A stretch of 56,805 nt of DNA from an uncultured Bacilli bacterium. GTDB lineage: Bacteria > Bacillota_I > Bacilli_A > RFN20 > CAG-449. The stretch spans positions 69,326 to 126,130 of the forward strand of contig CANRPC010000003.1 of assembly GCA_947632435.1 (NCBI GenBank), in the 5' to 3' direction. Below the pieces are notes generated by a model. It ran no database searches. It saw nothing but the letters and a program-made list of their open reading frames with translations, and was not told the DNA's origin. Shown here piece by piece: positions 1 to 9,563 of this stretch; positions within the stretch are counted from its first letter, which is position 1, and every line of letters begins with the position of its first letter. The position numbers were made by a program, and so were the translations under genes.

Positions 1-673
1 GAAATTCATCTTTGTCCATGATTCCACGAACATTACAACCGATTTCTAAAATATAACAAGAAGTATCTAAAGAACTTAAATAATCAATAGTTTCTTTTTC
101 TAATAAACAAGATCCCGAAAGTCCTTTGTTTAAAATATCAACTTTCAAATTTTGTGATAATAAATAAGCATATGAATTTACAATATCTGAAGCACCTACA
201 CCTTGAGATATTGAACTTCCATATAAAATATAAGGTAAGTTAGTTTTTTTATTAAGAAGTACACATTCTTTATTAAAAATGATAAGGCGTGAAGAAGAAG
301 AAAAAATAATTTTAAAACTATATTTTTGATTTTTATTTAATTCTTTAAAATGGGTTTTAAATCTTTCATGTACTTGAAAATTATATGTTTCTTTACGCCC
401 TTTTTTTAAAATATATTTCGCTAATTGAAAATCATTAACAAAAACATAAAATGGTAAATCAGAATCAACTGCTTTTAATGTTAAATTAAATGTCGGCTCT
501 TCATTACAATAATAAAGTTCAACCATCGAAGGTAATTTTGCCTTATCTTTACCTTTTATATTAGATAAATAACCTAATTTATTAATTACCTTTAAAGGAA
601 AACGATAAGGCATAAATCCACCTTGATATTTTTTTAAATATGCGACATTAAGTAATTCTACACGTTCATTCAT
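1..673 (-). CDS. SGNH/GDSL-type hydrolase, C-terminus cut by window edge
   Basis: The gene starts at an ATG (complement of 671-673) and runs off the left edge, so only about 224 residues are visible. Translation gives MNERVELLNVAYLKKYQGG at the N-terminus, then a beta-rich region of about 150 residues, then the SGNH block I motif YGSSISQGVGA, the pattern of the GxSxxxG subgroup of SGNH esterases. No signal peptide is seen, so it is probably cytoplasmic. It begins 1 nt after the stop of the beta-helix lipoprotein gene and is the last visible gene of the long polyuronate operon. In that setting an O-acetyl or similar ester on imported uronate oligomers is a reasonable substrate, but that is inference. 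Blocks III and V lie outside the window. Confidence 0.8.
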   Translation of the reverse strand, partial: MNERVELLNVAYLKKYQGGFMPYRFPLKVINKLGYLSNIKGKDKAKLPSMVELYYCNEEPTFNLTLKAVDSDLPFYVFVNDFQLAKYILKKGRKETYNFQVHERFKTHFKELNKNQKYSFKIIFSSSSRLIIFNKECVLLNKKTNLPYILYGSSISQGVGASDIVNSYAYLLSQNLKVDILNKGLSGSCLLEKETIDYLSSLDTSCYILEIGCNVRGIMDKDEF

Positions 674-674
674 T

Positions 675-2807
675 TTAATTAAAAATTAAGCGCATAGCTT
701 GAGCACAATTATTCGCCGTTTGTTGATTAGAATAAATTTCCATATAAGATTCATCGATAGCTTCATTTGTAAAAATCATCGTAAATAAACTATCAGGTAA
801 AGCTTTATATGCTTCCGTAACATCTAAATAATAAGTATGAAATTCATATTCCACGATTGGGAAAGTAAATGTCGTAAATTCCTTAACTGGATCTTCTTCA
901 GTATTTTTAATAAGCGCTAAAGTGTCATGATGAAGTTTAGAATTATTCCAACATATTTCATCAGTTTTCCAATCTACATAAGTAGTATTTGTAAAGATGT
1001 TTATAGTAGGTGAACCTACTTGTGCTTTAGCTGTAATACTTAGATATACTTTATTAAAAGTTTTTGGCATTGCTTCTTTATCAAAAAGAGCATATATTAT
1101 ACGATTAAATAAAGGTTCTAAATTACTAGTTTTAAGCTTTAAATTTTTTTGATAAGTTGCAGGTTCACTTTGACTTTCCATAGTAATAAACATGTTTTCT
1201 TGTGGTAAAACATATTCACCATCAATAGGATCCATTAAATCAGATCTTTCAGGAAGAACAAATGAAGATGATTCATCAACAATTTGATTTTCTTTTTCCA
1301 TATTGTTAAATTCATTATCTTTGATAACAAAATCATCACCTTTACTATCAAAATAAATACCTCTAGCGCAACTATCAAATTTATTTTCTTGAATTAAATA
1401 ATGATTTGGAATACCTAAACTAGGATCAGAAAAATTATAAGAATAAGTTATCGTTAAAGCATCATTTTTAATATTTTTTAAATTATTTTGATAAATTGTT
1501 GTTCCATTTGCATTAGAGCATTTAATACCTGTAGCATTCAAATCTTCGATAGTATTATTATAAACAATAGTATTTGGTGTTCCTAAGGTAATATCTATAC
1601 CTCTAGCGCCACCTTTAATATGATTATCATGAATATAATTGTTTCTTCCTGAAGCATCATGAGTTGCTCCTGTATTACCAAGACCAATTCCTGCCCCAGA
1701 ACGTGAATTATTCACTTCGTTAAAACAAATTTCATTACTATATTCATCTTCACCATGCATATCAATTGAATCTAATAATAAATCTTGGAAATGATTATTT
1801 CTAATTAAATTATTATGAGCATAATATTGAACTAATGCACCATGTCTTAAATAAGGTCCAACGAAATTACAATTTTCTACAATATTAAATTTTGTATCAA
1901 TATAAGTATCGGTAACATCAAAACCATTTCCATAGCCTTGAATATTAACTCCATATCCCATACCGCCTCCACCTAAACAGGTAGCTTTTTGAAATGTTGA
2001 ATTTCTTACAATTACTTCTTGAGCTTCAGCAATTCTTACGCCCATTCTTTGAAATTTTTCCACTAAACAATTTTCAATAAGAATATTTTTAGCTTGTTTA
2101 TCTTCATCAGCAATTGTGCCCCCACTTGCCGCGGTAATGCCATATTTAGGCGCAGTATATGTTGTAGTTTGCAAATTAGAATTGTTAGGATCTGGCAAAA
2201 CATCATCACTTGTATTAGAGGTTATAGTTAAATTTTTAACTGCTACACTTCTTGCATTAACAACAGCGATAACACTTGTCGATTCATCACGATTTATATC
2301 TTCTTTAAAACAAGAAACTAAGATTGTTTTTTCTTTTGATTCACCTTTTAAAGTAATATTGCTTTTCATTAAGGCTATATGAGTACGATAATCACTTGAG
2401 GCATTACCATAATTTTTAAAATAATACGTGCCATTAGGAACATAAATTACATCGCCTTCACTTGCTTGAGAAATTGCTTGTTTAAAAGCTTGATAATTAT
2501 CAAAATTTTCATCATCAGCTTTTGCTCCATAATCCACGACATTAATTTCCATGCCTGTTTCTTCTTGAGTTTTACTCATGATATGTTCTTGTCCATTTGC
2601 TTCATATAATCCAGGACGATTCCAGTTACCATAGAATTTATCACTAAAAGGTAAATTACTATCATCTCCTAAATCAAGAGAAAAATCTTCACTTGTTGAA
2701 AAAGAATCTGAATTATAAGAATTACTAGAGGAAGAAGAAGTTTTGGAATTAGCACAAGAAGCAAGCGATAAAAACAATAAGCTTAAAATTAAAATTTGCT
2801 TTTTCAT
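675..2807 (-). CDS. Lipoprotein with pectate-lyase-like right-handed beta-helix and C-terminal DNRLRE/CBM96-like domain
   Basis: A 710-residue surface lipoprotein with lipobox LFLSLASC (Cys18) and a Ser-rich linker. From about residue 90 it shows the DYGAKADD...YVPNGTYYF start typical of pectate-lyase-3/GH28-like beta-helices, followed by many NxI/NxF turns (IENC, VRNSTF, IRNNHF, IHDNHI, IYQNNL) to about residue 510. The last 170 residues read like a jelly-roll DNRLRE/CBM96-type domain, found in alginate- and heparin-lyase proteins. It is probably a surface polysaccharide lyase or hydrolase of uncertain linkage; I cannot point to a catalytic triad. The start overlaps the upstream GLUG gene by 4 nt (ATGA), so the two are translationally coupled. 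Confidence 0.8.
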   Translation of the reverse strand: MKKQILILSLLFLSLASCANSKTSSSSSNSYNSDSFSTSEDFSLDLGDDSNLPFSDKFYGNWNRPGLYEANGQEHIMSKTQEETGMEINVVDYGAKADDENFDNYQAFKQAISQASEGDVIYVPNGTYYFKNYGNASSDYRTHIALMKSNITLKGESKEKTILVSCFKEDINRDESTSVIAVVNARSVAVKNLTITSNTSDDVLPDPNNSNLQTTTYTAPKYGITAASGGTIADEDKQAKNILIENCLVEKFQRMGVRIAEAQEVIVRNSTFQKATCLGGGGMGYGVNIQGYGNGFDVTDTYIDTKFNIVENCNFVGPYLRHGALVQYYAHNNLIRNNHFQDLLLDSIDMHGEDEYSNEICFNEVNNSRSGAGIGLGNTGATHDASGRNNYIHDNHIKGGARGIDITLGTPNTIVYNNTIEDLNATGIKCSNANGTTIYQNNLKNIKNDALTITYSYNFSDPSLGIPNHYLIQENKFDSCARGIYFDSKGDDFVIKDNEFNNMEKENQIVDESSSFVLPERSDLMDPIDGEYVLPQENMFITMESQSEPATYQKNLKLKTSNLEPLFNRIIYALFDKEAMPKTFNKVYLSITAKAQVGSPTINIFTNTTYVDWKTDEICWNNSKLHHDTLALIKNTEEDPVKEFTTFTFPIVEYEFHTYYLDVTEAYKALPDSLFTMIFTNEAIDESYMEIYSNQQTANNCAQAMRLIFN

Positions 2808-4588
2808 TGTTTTGTTTCCTTATGCAAAACAGGATAATTATCTTCAGATAAACTAAAAACATTTTCCAAATCTAAATCAGGCATTTTTTCTTTATACCAA
2901 TTTTCATTTAAATCTGTATCTAAAACTGCTTCACCAAATTTAGAGTTTTTATTCAAATTATCAAAAGTAATTTCATTTTCTAAACTATAAAATTTACTTG
3001 AAGAAACATAATAAGCATTTAAAACTGCCACTTCTAATTTATCAGTACTTGTATCAGGAATATTAGATGTACTTCTATTACCCACGATAGGTCCTAAATT
3101 AGTAATATTTTCTCCAGCATGAACTTCACCTTTAAAGATTACATTTTTCATATCAGAATAATGATTTCCAACTTCTGCTGGTTTAGCATATTGTTGAAAA
3201 CCAAGAATACCACCTACATGTCTATAAGCATAAATAGAACCTTCAACAACAGCATTTTTCAAAGTACATGTTCGATAATATCCTGCAATACCTCCAACAT
3301 ATTCTGAAGTAACAATACCAAGTAATGTTTTTTCTTCTGAAGTAGTTTCATCATATAAAGGTTTATTTTCGGTAACAATATTACCTTTAAAAGTTACATT
3401 TTCAATTATTGCTTGTTCATAATTATCAAATTCATTCTTTTTAGCATCTACTAAACCAACAATTCCTCCAACTCTACCAATAGCTTTTATATCACCTTCA
3501 AAAGAAGAATTTCTTATTTTAGAAGCTGTACCATTATCAGAATATAATCTTCCAGTAATGCCTCCTACTCGAGTTCCATCAACATCAATTTTTGCATTTA
3601 AAACATGACAATTATCAACTTCACCTTTAACATCTGCGGTTAAAGCACCAATATAAGGAGAAGATGAAGAAACATAATTAATCTTTTGCAATTTCTCTGC
3701 AGCAACGTTCGTGGAAGTTGGATTATTATTTTCATCAACAGTTCGAGGGCTTTCATTACAACCTTTTGCTGTGATAGAAACATTTTCTAAAGTTAAATTT
3801 TTTAATGTAGCGCCTTTATCAATTTGTGAAAATAATCCTAAATTTTCACTTCCTTCCATATTGTAAATATATAGATTTGAGATTTTGTGATTATTACCAT
3901 CGAATACTCCACCAGTTGATAAAGCTAAAGGTGTCCAACTTTCTTTACCTTCCCCATATTTTTCAGCAAGATCAATATCCTCGACAAGTTGATAATAAGA
4001 TGTTTTGCTAAAATCTAAATTATAAGAAGGATGAGTTCCTGTACCAACCGCTTCTAAATCTTCAATATTATAAATTTTATATGGATTTTCTGCTGTTCCT
4101 TCACCCATATCTAAAGGAATTTTATATGTAGTGGCACTTCTTTTTATAATTGAAGAATAATTATCTTCATCTTTAATAAGAAAATAAGCATAATAAGTTG
4201 CTCCTGGAGTTAAATCTTTAACAAGAAAATCTAAACTTTTTTCTGTTGTTGATTTATGATCGATAAATTCCTCAAGAGTTCCATCTACAATATCTTTTAC
4301 TTGATATTCTTTATCTAATGTAGATAATACGTAATAAATTGTGCCTTCATCTAATTTATTTACCGCATTTATATGTAATTCTCCTTCGTTTTCTGTAGCT
4401 ACACAAAGTGCTTTTTCAAAAGTTAAAGTTTTTTGATTTTCACTTGTATTACTAGGTGAGGTAGTTATTTCATCTGAAGTCTCACTTGAACTATTTGAAG
4501 ATGAATTACTGCTAGAAGCAGAATTACATCCAACAAGTAACATCCCTACAGATAAAACTAAAATGCTAAATAATTTACTCTTTTTCAA
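2804..4588 (-). CDS. GLUG-repeat surface lipoprotein
   Basis: A 594-residue lipoprotein (lipobox GMLLVGC, Cys21) with a Ser-rich tail, an FnIII-like region (about 55-150, with DLTPGATYYAYFLIKD) and then a domain opening with GEGTAENPYKIYNIEDLEAV. From about 220 onward it carries GLUG-type repeats such as VGGITGRLY, VGGIVGLVD, VGGIAGYYR and VGGILGFQQ, each followed by a short strand with a Cys or Asn turn. GLUG repeats build a beta-helical stalk seen in M26 peptidases and adhesins; no catalytic residues can be assigned. It sits directly upstream of a beta-helix lyase-like gene, exactly as the second GLUG gene (21780-23327) sits upstream of the PL6 gene. A substrate-capture or docking role for its lyase partner is my inference. 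Confidence 0.8.
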   Translation of the reverse strand: MKKSKLFSILVLSVGMLLVGCNSASSSNSSSNSSSETSDEITTSPSNTSENQKTLTFEKALCVATENEGELHINAVNKLDEGTIYYVLSTLDKEYQVKDIVDGTLEEFIDHKSTTEKSLDFLVKDLTPGATYYAYFLIKDEDNYSSIIKRSATTYKIPLDMGEGTAENPYKIYNIEDLEAVGTGTHPSYNLDFSKTSYYQLVEDIDLAEKYGEGKESWTPLALSTGGVFDGNNHKISNLYIYNMEGSENLGLFSQIDKGATLKNLTLENVSITAKGCNESPRTVDENNNPTSTNVAAEKLQKINYVSSSSPYIGALTADVKGEVDNCHVLNAKIDVDGTRVGGITGRLYSDNGTASKIRNSSFEGDIKAIGRVGGIVGLVDAKKNEFDNYEQAIIENVTFKGNIVTENKPLYDETTSEEKTLLGIVTSEYVGGIAGYYRTCTLKNAVVEGSIYAYRHVGGILGFQQYAKPAEVGNHYSDMKNVIFKGEVHAGENITNLGPIVGNRSTSNIPDTSTDKLEVAVLNAYYVSSSKFYSLENEITFDNLNKNSKFGEAVLDTDLNENWYKEKMPDLDLENVFSLSEDNYPVLHKETKQ

Positions 4589-4603
4589 AACAAATCTCCT
4601 TTC

Positions 4604-5374
4604 TTAATTTTTCCAATATTGTTTTTTAGAATAACCTAATTCATGTGAGATATTTAAAGCACATTCTCTTATTATTTTGCCCATTTCTTCACTAGTTAGT
4701 TGATCTTTTTCCATATCTGACATAGAAATTGCAGCGATAACTTTATCGGAAGCATCAAATATAGGTGCTCCATAACAAACACGCATTACTTCATTTTCTT
4801 TAACATCAATTGCATAACCGCGTTTTCTAATCTCTTTTATCTGGGCTAGTAATTCTTCTTTTGAATTAATCGTATGTTCTGTAAGCTTATCAAACCCTGT
4901 ATTATTAATAATAGATTCCAAATAATCTTCTTTAATAAATGATAATAAACTTTTACCAAGCGCGGTTGTATAAGCATTATGTTTAGTACCAACTTCACAA
5001 GATGCTAAAATAGCTTTATCAGACATATATTTAAATATATAAATGATACTTTGGCCATCAAGAATAGCAACAAAAACTGTTTGTTCCAAGCGATTAGCTA
5101 AAGGAATTAAATATTTTTGACAAGTTGCTAAAAGGTTTTTATTATAAGTATATTTTAATCCTAAAGAATAAACTTTAACTCCTAAAATATATTTCTTCTC
5201 ATTAAATTGACTGGTAGCTAATAAATTTAACGCACATAATGATTTAACAATATCAAATGCCGTACTTTTTGGAATTCCTGTCAAAGTAATAATTTCACTT
5301 AACGAAAGTCCTCTTTCTTTAGAATCTGCGACTATTTCTAAAATATCATAGGCTTTTTTTATCGTATTATTCAT
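4604..5374 (-). CDS. IclR-family transcriptional regulator (KdgR-like candidate)
   Basis: 256 residues. The N-terminal winged helix (AYDILEIVADS...GLSLSEIITLTGIPKSTAFDIVKSL) and the C-terminal GAF-like effector domain (LGVKVYSLG, GTKHNAYTTALGKSLLSFI, RGYAIDVKENE, APIFDASDKVIAAISMS) match IclR. I chose the ATG at 5374 rather than an upstream GTG because GGAGGTG lies 6 nt before this ATG, and the GTG overlaps that SD. The gene is embedded in the polyuronate operon, 23 nt after the alginate-lyase-like gene. IclR proteins such as enterobacterial KdgR sense KDG-type catabolites and bind short inverted repeats. It is therefore the best local candidate for the GAACNNNGTTC-containing operator found in all three locus promoters. 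Confidence 0.92.
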   Translation of the reverse strand: MNNTIKKAYDILEIVADSKERGLSLSEIITLTGIPKSTAFDIVKSLCALNLLATSQFNEKKYILGVKVYSLGLKYTYNKNLLATCQKYLIPLANRLEQTVFVAILDGQSIIYIFKYMSDKAILASCEVGTKHNAYTTALGKSLLSFIKEDYLESIINNTGFDKLTEHTINSKEELLAQIKEIRKRGYAIDVKENEVMRVCYGAPIFDASDKVIAAISMSDMEKDQLTSEEMGKIIRECALNISHELGYSKKQYWKN

Positions 5375-5397
5375 TTTTTTCACCTCCACATGTAAAC

Positions 5398-6555
5398 TTA
5401 TATCAAAGACATAAGAAGTTTTTTTTGCAAATCTACTTTAATATTTTCATCTTTTATTTTTTTTATTTGTTTTAAATTATTTTTTTCATATAACAAAGGT
5501 AATAAAGTAGCCTCATCAAATTCGATAATTTGAAGATATGGCCATTCTTTTTCTTTTAATAACAACCTTTGATATAAAAAATCTTCAACTTTAGTTAAAT
5601 CAATATCTAATTTATGATAGTACCAAGAATTAAGATTATATAAATCATAGCCATATTTTTTACTTATTTTATTAAAATCATAAATACCTTTAATAGCCAT
5701 TAAAGCATAATTTTTAGATTTTGTTCTTCGTAATTCTTTTTCCATTTTATCACCTTTAATTTGTTTACAAATGCGCAATTCTATCATTTGATAAACAAGA
5801 GGTAATATCTCATCTTTTTTCTTTAAAATATCTAAGATTATCAAAAGCGAAAAATCATAAAAAATACCATGATTATTATCGGCATATTTTTCCTCTAAAG
5901 CAATTGGAGAAGAAACATACCATTTATAAAATTTCTCTAACCAGTCTTTTAATCTTTCATAAAACTTTTTATCAAGCATATTTTCTTCATCAAGAAATTC
6001 AAGTATATATAATGCATAAGACATATTCGCGGTAAAATCAATCATGCCAATTCCTCGACCTAAATTCAAGCCTTTAATTAACTGAGCGTGATTTAGATTA
6101 GGATTCATACCAGTTATAGGATCAAGAAAATAATAAGTTAAATTATCTTGTATTAATTTTAAATATTTTTTATCTTCACTAAGATAATATAAAATACCTT
6201 GATAATAAGTAATAAAAGCTAAACGGCGAAGATTATTTTTATCATAATATTCTCCTTCAGGATTTGCTAAACCATCTTTTGAAATATAAGGTAATCCATT
6301 TTCTTTTGTTTCATCTTGCCAATAATAAGTAGCAAGAGAAACATAATCTTTTTTATCTATTCCTTCTAAAAGAAATTTTTTATAAATAACACTTCTTTTT
6401 TCTTTTTCATAAGGAATTTCATATTGCTTAAAGTTTAGGATTAATTCTTGTAAATCCTTTTTAGATATTCTTTCTTTTATTTTTTTTAAATCACTATAAG
6501 AATATAAAATATAATAATTAACAGGATCTAATTTTATATAATCAAAATAATCCAT
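5398..6555 (-). CDS. Alginate_lyase-superfamily (PF05426; PL5/PL38-like) polyuronate lyase, cytoplasmic
   Basis: 385 residues, no signal peptide. Family landmarks in order: YYWQDETKENGLPYISKDG (about 77-95), ANPEG, MNPNLNHAQLIKG (150-162), GRGIGMIDF, then the catalytic Asn-His pair in ADNNHGIFYDFS (N228, H229), and an Arg-Tyr segment (R276/R277, Y283) corresponding to the Arg and catalytic Tyr of the (alpha/alpha)-toroid alginate lyases. The family cleaves alginate (PL5) or glucuronan (PL38) by beta-elimination; the exact polymer cannot be read from sequence. Lack of a leader suggests it acts on imported oligosaccharides. The start codon overlaps the SDR stop by 1 nt (TAATG), so translation is coupled. 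Confidence 0.87.
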   Translation of the reverse strand: MDYFDYIKLDPVNYYILYSYSDLKKIKERISKKDLQELILNFKQYEIPYEKEKRSVIYKKFLLEGIDKKDYVSLATYYWQDETKENGLPYISKDGLANPEGEYYDKNNLRRLAFITYYQGILYYLSEDKKYLKLIQDNLTYYFLDPITGMNPNLNHAQLIKGLNLGRGIGMIDFTANMSYALYILEFLDEENMLDKKFYERLKDWLEKFYKWYVSSPIALEEKYADNNHGIFYDFSLLIILDILKKKDEILPLVYQMIELRICKQIKGDKMEKELRRTKSKNYALMAIKGIYDFNKISKKYGYDLYNLNSWYYHKLDIDLTKVEDFLYQRLLLKEKEWPYLQIIEFDEATLLPLLYEKNNLKQIKKIKDENIKVDLQKKLLMSLI

Positions 6556-7304
6556 TATAGTAAATCTTGACCGCCATTAATTTGGACAACTTCACCAGTT
6601 ATAAAGCTTGCTTTTTCACTTAATAAGAAAGAAATAACTGTGGCAACTTCACTAGGCTTACCAAATCTTTTTAATAATATATTGTTTTTCCAAGATTCAA
6701 ATAATGCTGGATTATTTTTTCTTGTCGCATCGTGAAAAGGTGTATCAATTGTTCCTGGAGCAACAGCATTACAACGAATTTTATATTCGGCTAAATCTTT
6801 AGCTAATGCTCTTGTAAATAAAACTATCGCGCCTTTACTTGTGCCATACATTCCTGCACCTGGACCACCAGCATTCCAACCAGCATTTGAAGAAAAATTA
6901 ATAATTGATGGATTTTCGCTCTTTTTTAAATATGGTATACATTCTCTTGACATAAAGAATGCACTATCAAGATTTAACGCTAAAACTTTACGATAAAATT
7001 CTGTGGTCATGGTTTCAAAACGTGATCTTCCACCTAAGCCTCCTGCACAATTAATAAGTGCATCAATTTGACCAAAATCTGAAGCAATTTTTTTAACATT
7101 TTCTTTGACTTCTTCTTCATTTGTAACATCAAAATGATAATATTTTGCTTCTGCATTCATTTCTTTTAATTGTTCCATAACAACTTTACTTGCTTCATCA
7201 TCAATGCCATTAAGAGCAATTGAATATCCTTCTTTAGCAAGTTCTAGTGCTGTTGCTGAACCAATTCCACCTGTTCCACCTGTAATAATAACGACTTTTT
7301 TCAT
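6555..7304 (-). CDS. SDR-family oxidoreductase, probable uronate-catabolism reductase (DEH reductase/KduD-like)
   Basis: 249 residues, classical short-chain dehydrogenase length. It shows the cofactor motif TGGTGGIG (8-15), an NAG-like INCAGG (84-89), a catalytic Ser around 139 (INFSSNAG), and Tyr153/Lys157 in YGTSK, plus the usual PGTIDTP and ITGEVVQINGGQ C-terminus. SDRs next to alginate lyases and KdgF reduce 4-deoxy-L-erythro-5-hexoseulose uronate (DEH) to KDG; those in pectin loci (KduD) interconvert DKII and KDG. With KdgF on one side and an alginate-lyase homologue on the other, the DEH or DKII step fits best. The general FabG-like family is certain; the substrate is inferred. Confidence 0.85.
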   Translation of the reverse strand: MKKVVIITGGTGGIGSATALELAKEGYSIALNGIDDEASKVVMEQLKEMNAEAKYYHFDVTNEEEVKENVKKIASDFGQIDALINCAGGLGGRSRFETMTTEFYRKVLALNLDSAFFMSRECIPYLKKSENPSIINFSSNAGWNAGGPGAGMYGTSKGAIVLFTRALAKDLAEYKIRCNAVAPGTIDTPFHDATRKNNPALFESWKNNILLKRFGKPSEVATVISFLLSEKASFITGEVVQINGGQDLL

Positions 7305-7322
7305 TTTATTTTCCTCCTTTAA

Positions 7323-7661
7323 TTAATTTAAAAAATCTTTTCTTTCTGGTGTAAATATATCTAATAACTCGCCTTCTTCTAGACAAGTTGCCCCATGAAG
7401 AATTCCAGCTTGTTTATAAGTTGAATCTCCTTGAGATAAAATCATTTTCTTACCTCCAATATTAAATTCAAATTTACCAGAGATAATGTATGTGCATTGT
7501 TCATGTGGATGCTCATGTAATTTTCCAATAGCGCCTTTTTTAAAATGCAAACGACAAACCATAAGATTATCATTATGAGCAAGAACTTTTCTTACCACCC
7601 CTTCATCGGCATCTTTAAATTCAATATCCTTATCTAAAAAATAATTTTTAATTTCTTGCAT
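7323..7661 (-). CDS. kdgF: KdgF-type cupin (unsaturated uronate linearisation)
   Basis: 112 residues, the usual KdgF size. A single cupin barrel with metal-ligand cluster LHEHPHEQ (His49/His51/His53, Gln55) and His89 in GILHGA, ending in the family tail DIFTPERKDFL. KdgF converts the 4,5-unsaturated monouronate released by lyases to its linear ketonised form, a step shared by pectin and alginate catabolism. It lies between an SDR (18 nt downstream) and a heparinase-II/III-type lyase gene (0 nt gap), as expected for the cytoplasmic end of a polyuronate pathway. No leader peptide. Confidence 0.92.
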   Translation of the reverse strand: MQEIKNYFLDKDIEFKDADEGVVRKVLAHNDNLMVCRLHFKKGAIGKLHEHPHEQCTYIISGKFEFNIGGKKMILSQGDSTYKQAGILHGATCLEEGELLDIFTPERKDFLN

Positions 7662-9563
7662 TTAATTAACCTCCTTAATTTCTAATGCTAAATGATAAGT
7701 AACATTTTTACCTTTTTCTCTAATTAATAAACTTGTACGTGTTTTATTCACAGGATTATCCATTGTTTGAAGAATAAATAATTCCTTATTCTTTAAATCT
7801 ACATTTATTTTAATTTCTAATTTTTGATTATAAGCTTTAAGTATCACATTTTCTTTATTAGTAATTACTTTTTTAGTTTCAAGAACATGTTGATAACCAT
7901 TATTTTGATAATTTAAATGATCTAATTTTAATTCTTCTTCTAAAGTTAATTTAAAATCAGATTCAAGATGGAATAAATAATCAAAAACTGCTTCTTCTTT
8001 AGATTTTATTTCATATTCATCAAACATTTTGTTTTCAGCTATTTTGATGTTTCTTATTCCATCTACATCTTGATAAATATCTTCGGCAAGAACTTTAATT
8101 TCTTGAGGTGAAAATTTTAACGTTTTCCCAAGATGAGTTGAAGTTATATTTTCACCATTTTTTATAACCACATTATGCGCTAAAGAGGTTCGATGCCATT
8201 CATTACATAATTTAGCTTGATAACCGCAATTTGATAAATCACGAGAAATCATATAATCTTTATAAACTACTTCGATATTAATAATATCAGGATGCGAATG
8301 TGAAGGACCATTAAGACCATATTTTACAAAAACATTGAATTTATCATTTCTTAATGTTGCGAAATTTGATTTTGGAAAATTTTTTGCACTTGGAATAATT
8401 TTTTGATAATTATTTAAATCTAAATCAGTATTTAAAAGCAATCTTTCCAAAGCAATTTTGTTATCGATATAATATGGTTTAGAAAGAGGTAATGTCGTTC
8501 TTTCCATTTTATTATTTTCGATATTTTTTGTTAAGTTTGCAATATCAGAATTCTCTTTAAATATTCTTGTCGCCATATGATAAATATAACTATAAGTTTT
8601 CAAATTAATATTTGGCCAGCCATCATTAGGGTTTGGTAAATATTGATTATCAAATGCATAATTATAAGCATTTACAAACATTTTATGGACAATTTCTTTT
8701 TCTTTTTCACCAAAATCATAATTATATATTTCGCAAAATAACATCAATGGTGTTATGCCTTCTAAAGTAAAGAAATTATAATGGATTGAACCTTCAAACC
8801 AAAATCCATCTTCTGTGACACCTTCTTGAATTTGTCTTCGAATATTATAAGGTGAATTAAAGACAAAATTAAGAATTTCTTCTTTATGAAAGAAAAGACC
8901 AATTAAACCTAAAGCACAATTATTCCAACAACGGATATTATGAATTTGATTTACTTGTGGCTTTAAAAGATAATAAATTTCTTGAAACATATTTTCATAA
9001 ATATCATCTAAAAATTTTTGATCTAAATCATCTTTTACTATTTCTAAAGCTTGAATTAAACGAATACAAATGATAGATTCATTAAGTCCTTGAGGCATAA
9101 TTCTTCCACAGCCCCATTTCATTTCTTCATAACTTGAAAAAACTTCTCTTTCTTTATTATGAATAGCGAATTTTTTATAATTAGAAGCGTAAAAATTAAT
9201 GATATTTTTAACTATATCAAGATATTTTTTGTCTTTATTATAAGCGTAAACTGCCGCGGATTTTAAAACGGTAAGAATTGCCGCATTTCTATAAAAGTAT
9301 ACCCAAACACCATCATAGATTTCATTTTGGTAAATCTTATGGCATACGGAGCATTTATGTTCATGAGGTTTATTAATATCAAATATTAATCTTCCTCCAT
9401 CATAATTACAAAAATAATTATGGCCCCATTCGCTTATTTTATTAGGATCATCTTTAAAAGAAGCATAAAATTCATCAACTTCTTTTTGCATTGTTTTTAT
9501 CGCTGAAAAATATATTTTTTGACGATTTATTTCTTTAACATAATTATCATTTAAGTAATGCAT
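7662..9563 (-). CDS. Heparinase II/III-family exolytic polyuronate lyase (PL15/PL17/PL21-like)
   Basis: 633 residues without a signal peptide. The N-terminal third carries the Cys motif KCSVCHKIY followed by YDGVWVYFYRNAA (about 70-95), seen in oligoalginate/heparinoid lyases. An (alpha/alpha) toroid follows, with IRCWNNCALGL, EDGFWFEGSIHYNFF (His261/Tyr262 region) and NPNDGWPN. The C-terminal beta-sandwich has GPSHSHPD (about 419-425) and CNEWHRTSLAHNVVI, the heparinase II/III core. Such enzymes release unsaturated monouronate from oligomer ends, feeding KdgF, which is encoded next. I cannot separate PL15, PL17 and PL21 without alignment. It overlaps the upstream lyase gene by 17 nt. Confidence 0.85.
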   Translation of the reverse strand: MHYLNDNYVKEINRQKIYFSAIKTMQKEVDEFYASFKDDPNKISEWGHNYFCNYDGGRLIFDINKPHEHKCSVCHKIYQNEIYDGVWVYFYRNAAILTVLKSAAVYAYNKDKKYLDIVKNIINFYASNYKKFAIHNKEREVFSSYEEMKWGCGRIMPQGLNESIICIRLIQALEIVKDDLDQKFLDDIYENMFQEIYYLLKPQVNQIHNIRCWNNCALGLIGLFFHKEEILNFVFNSPYNIRRQIQEGVTEDGFWFEGSIHYNFFTLEGITPLMLFCEIYNYDFGEKEKEIVHKMFVNAYNYAFDNQYLPNPNDGWPNINLKTYSYIYHMATRIFKENSDIANLTKNIENNKMERTTLPLSKPYYIDNKIALERLLLNTDLDLNNYQKIIPSAKNFPKSNFATLRNDKFNVFVKYGLNGPSHSHPDIINIEVVYKDYMISRDLSNCGYQAKLCNEWHRTSLAHNVVIKNGENITSTHLGKTLKFSPQEIKVLAEDIYQDVDGIRNIKIAENKMFDEYEIKSKEEAVFDYLFHLESDFKLTLEEELKLDHLNYQNNGYQHVLETKKVITNKENVILKAYNQKLEIKINVDLKNKELFILQTMDNPVNKTRTSLLIREKGKNVTYHLALEIKEVN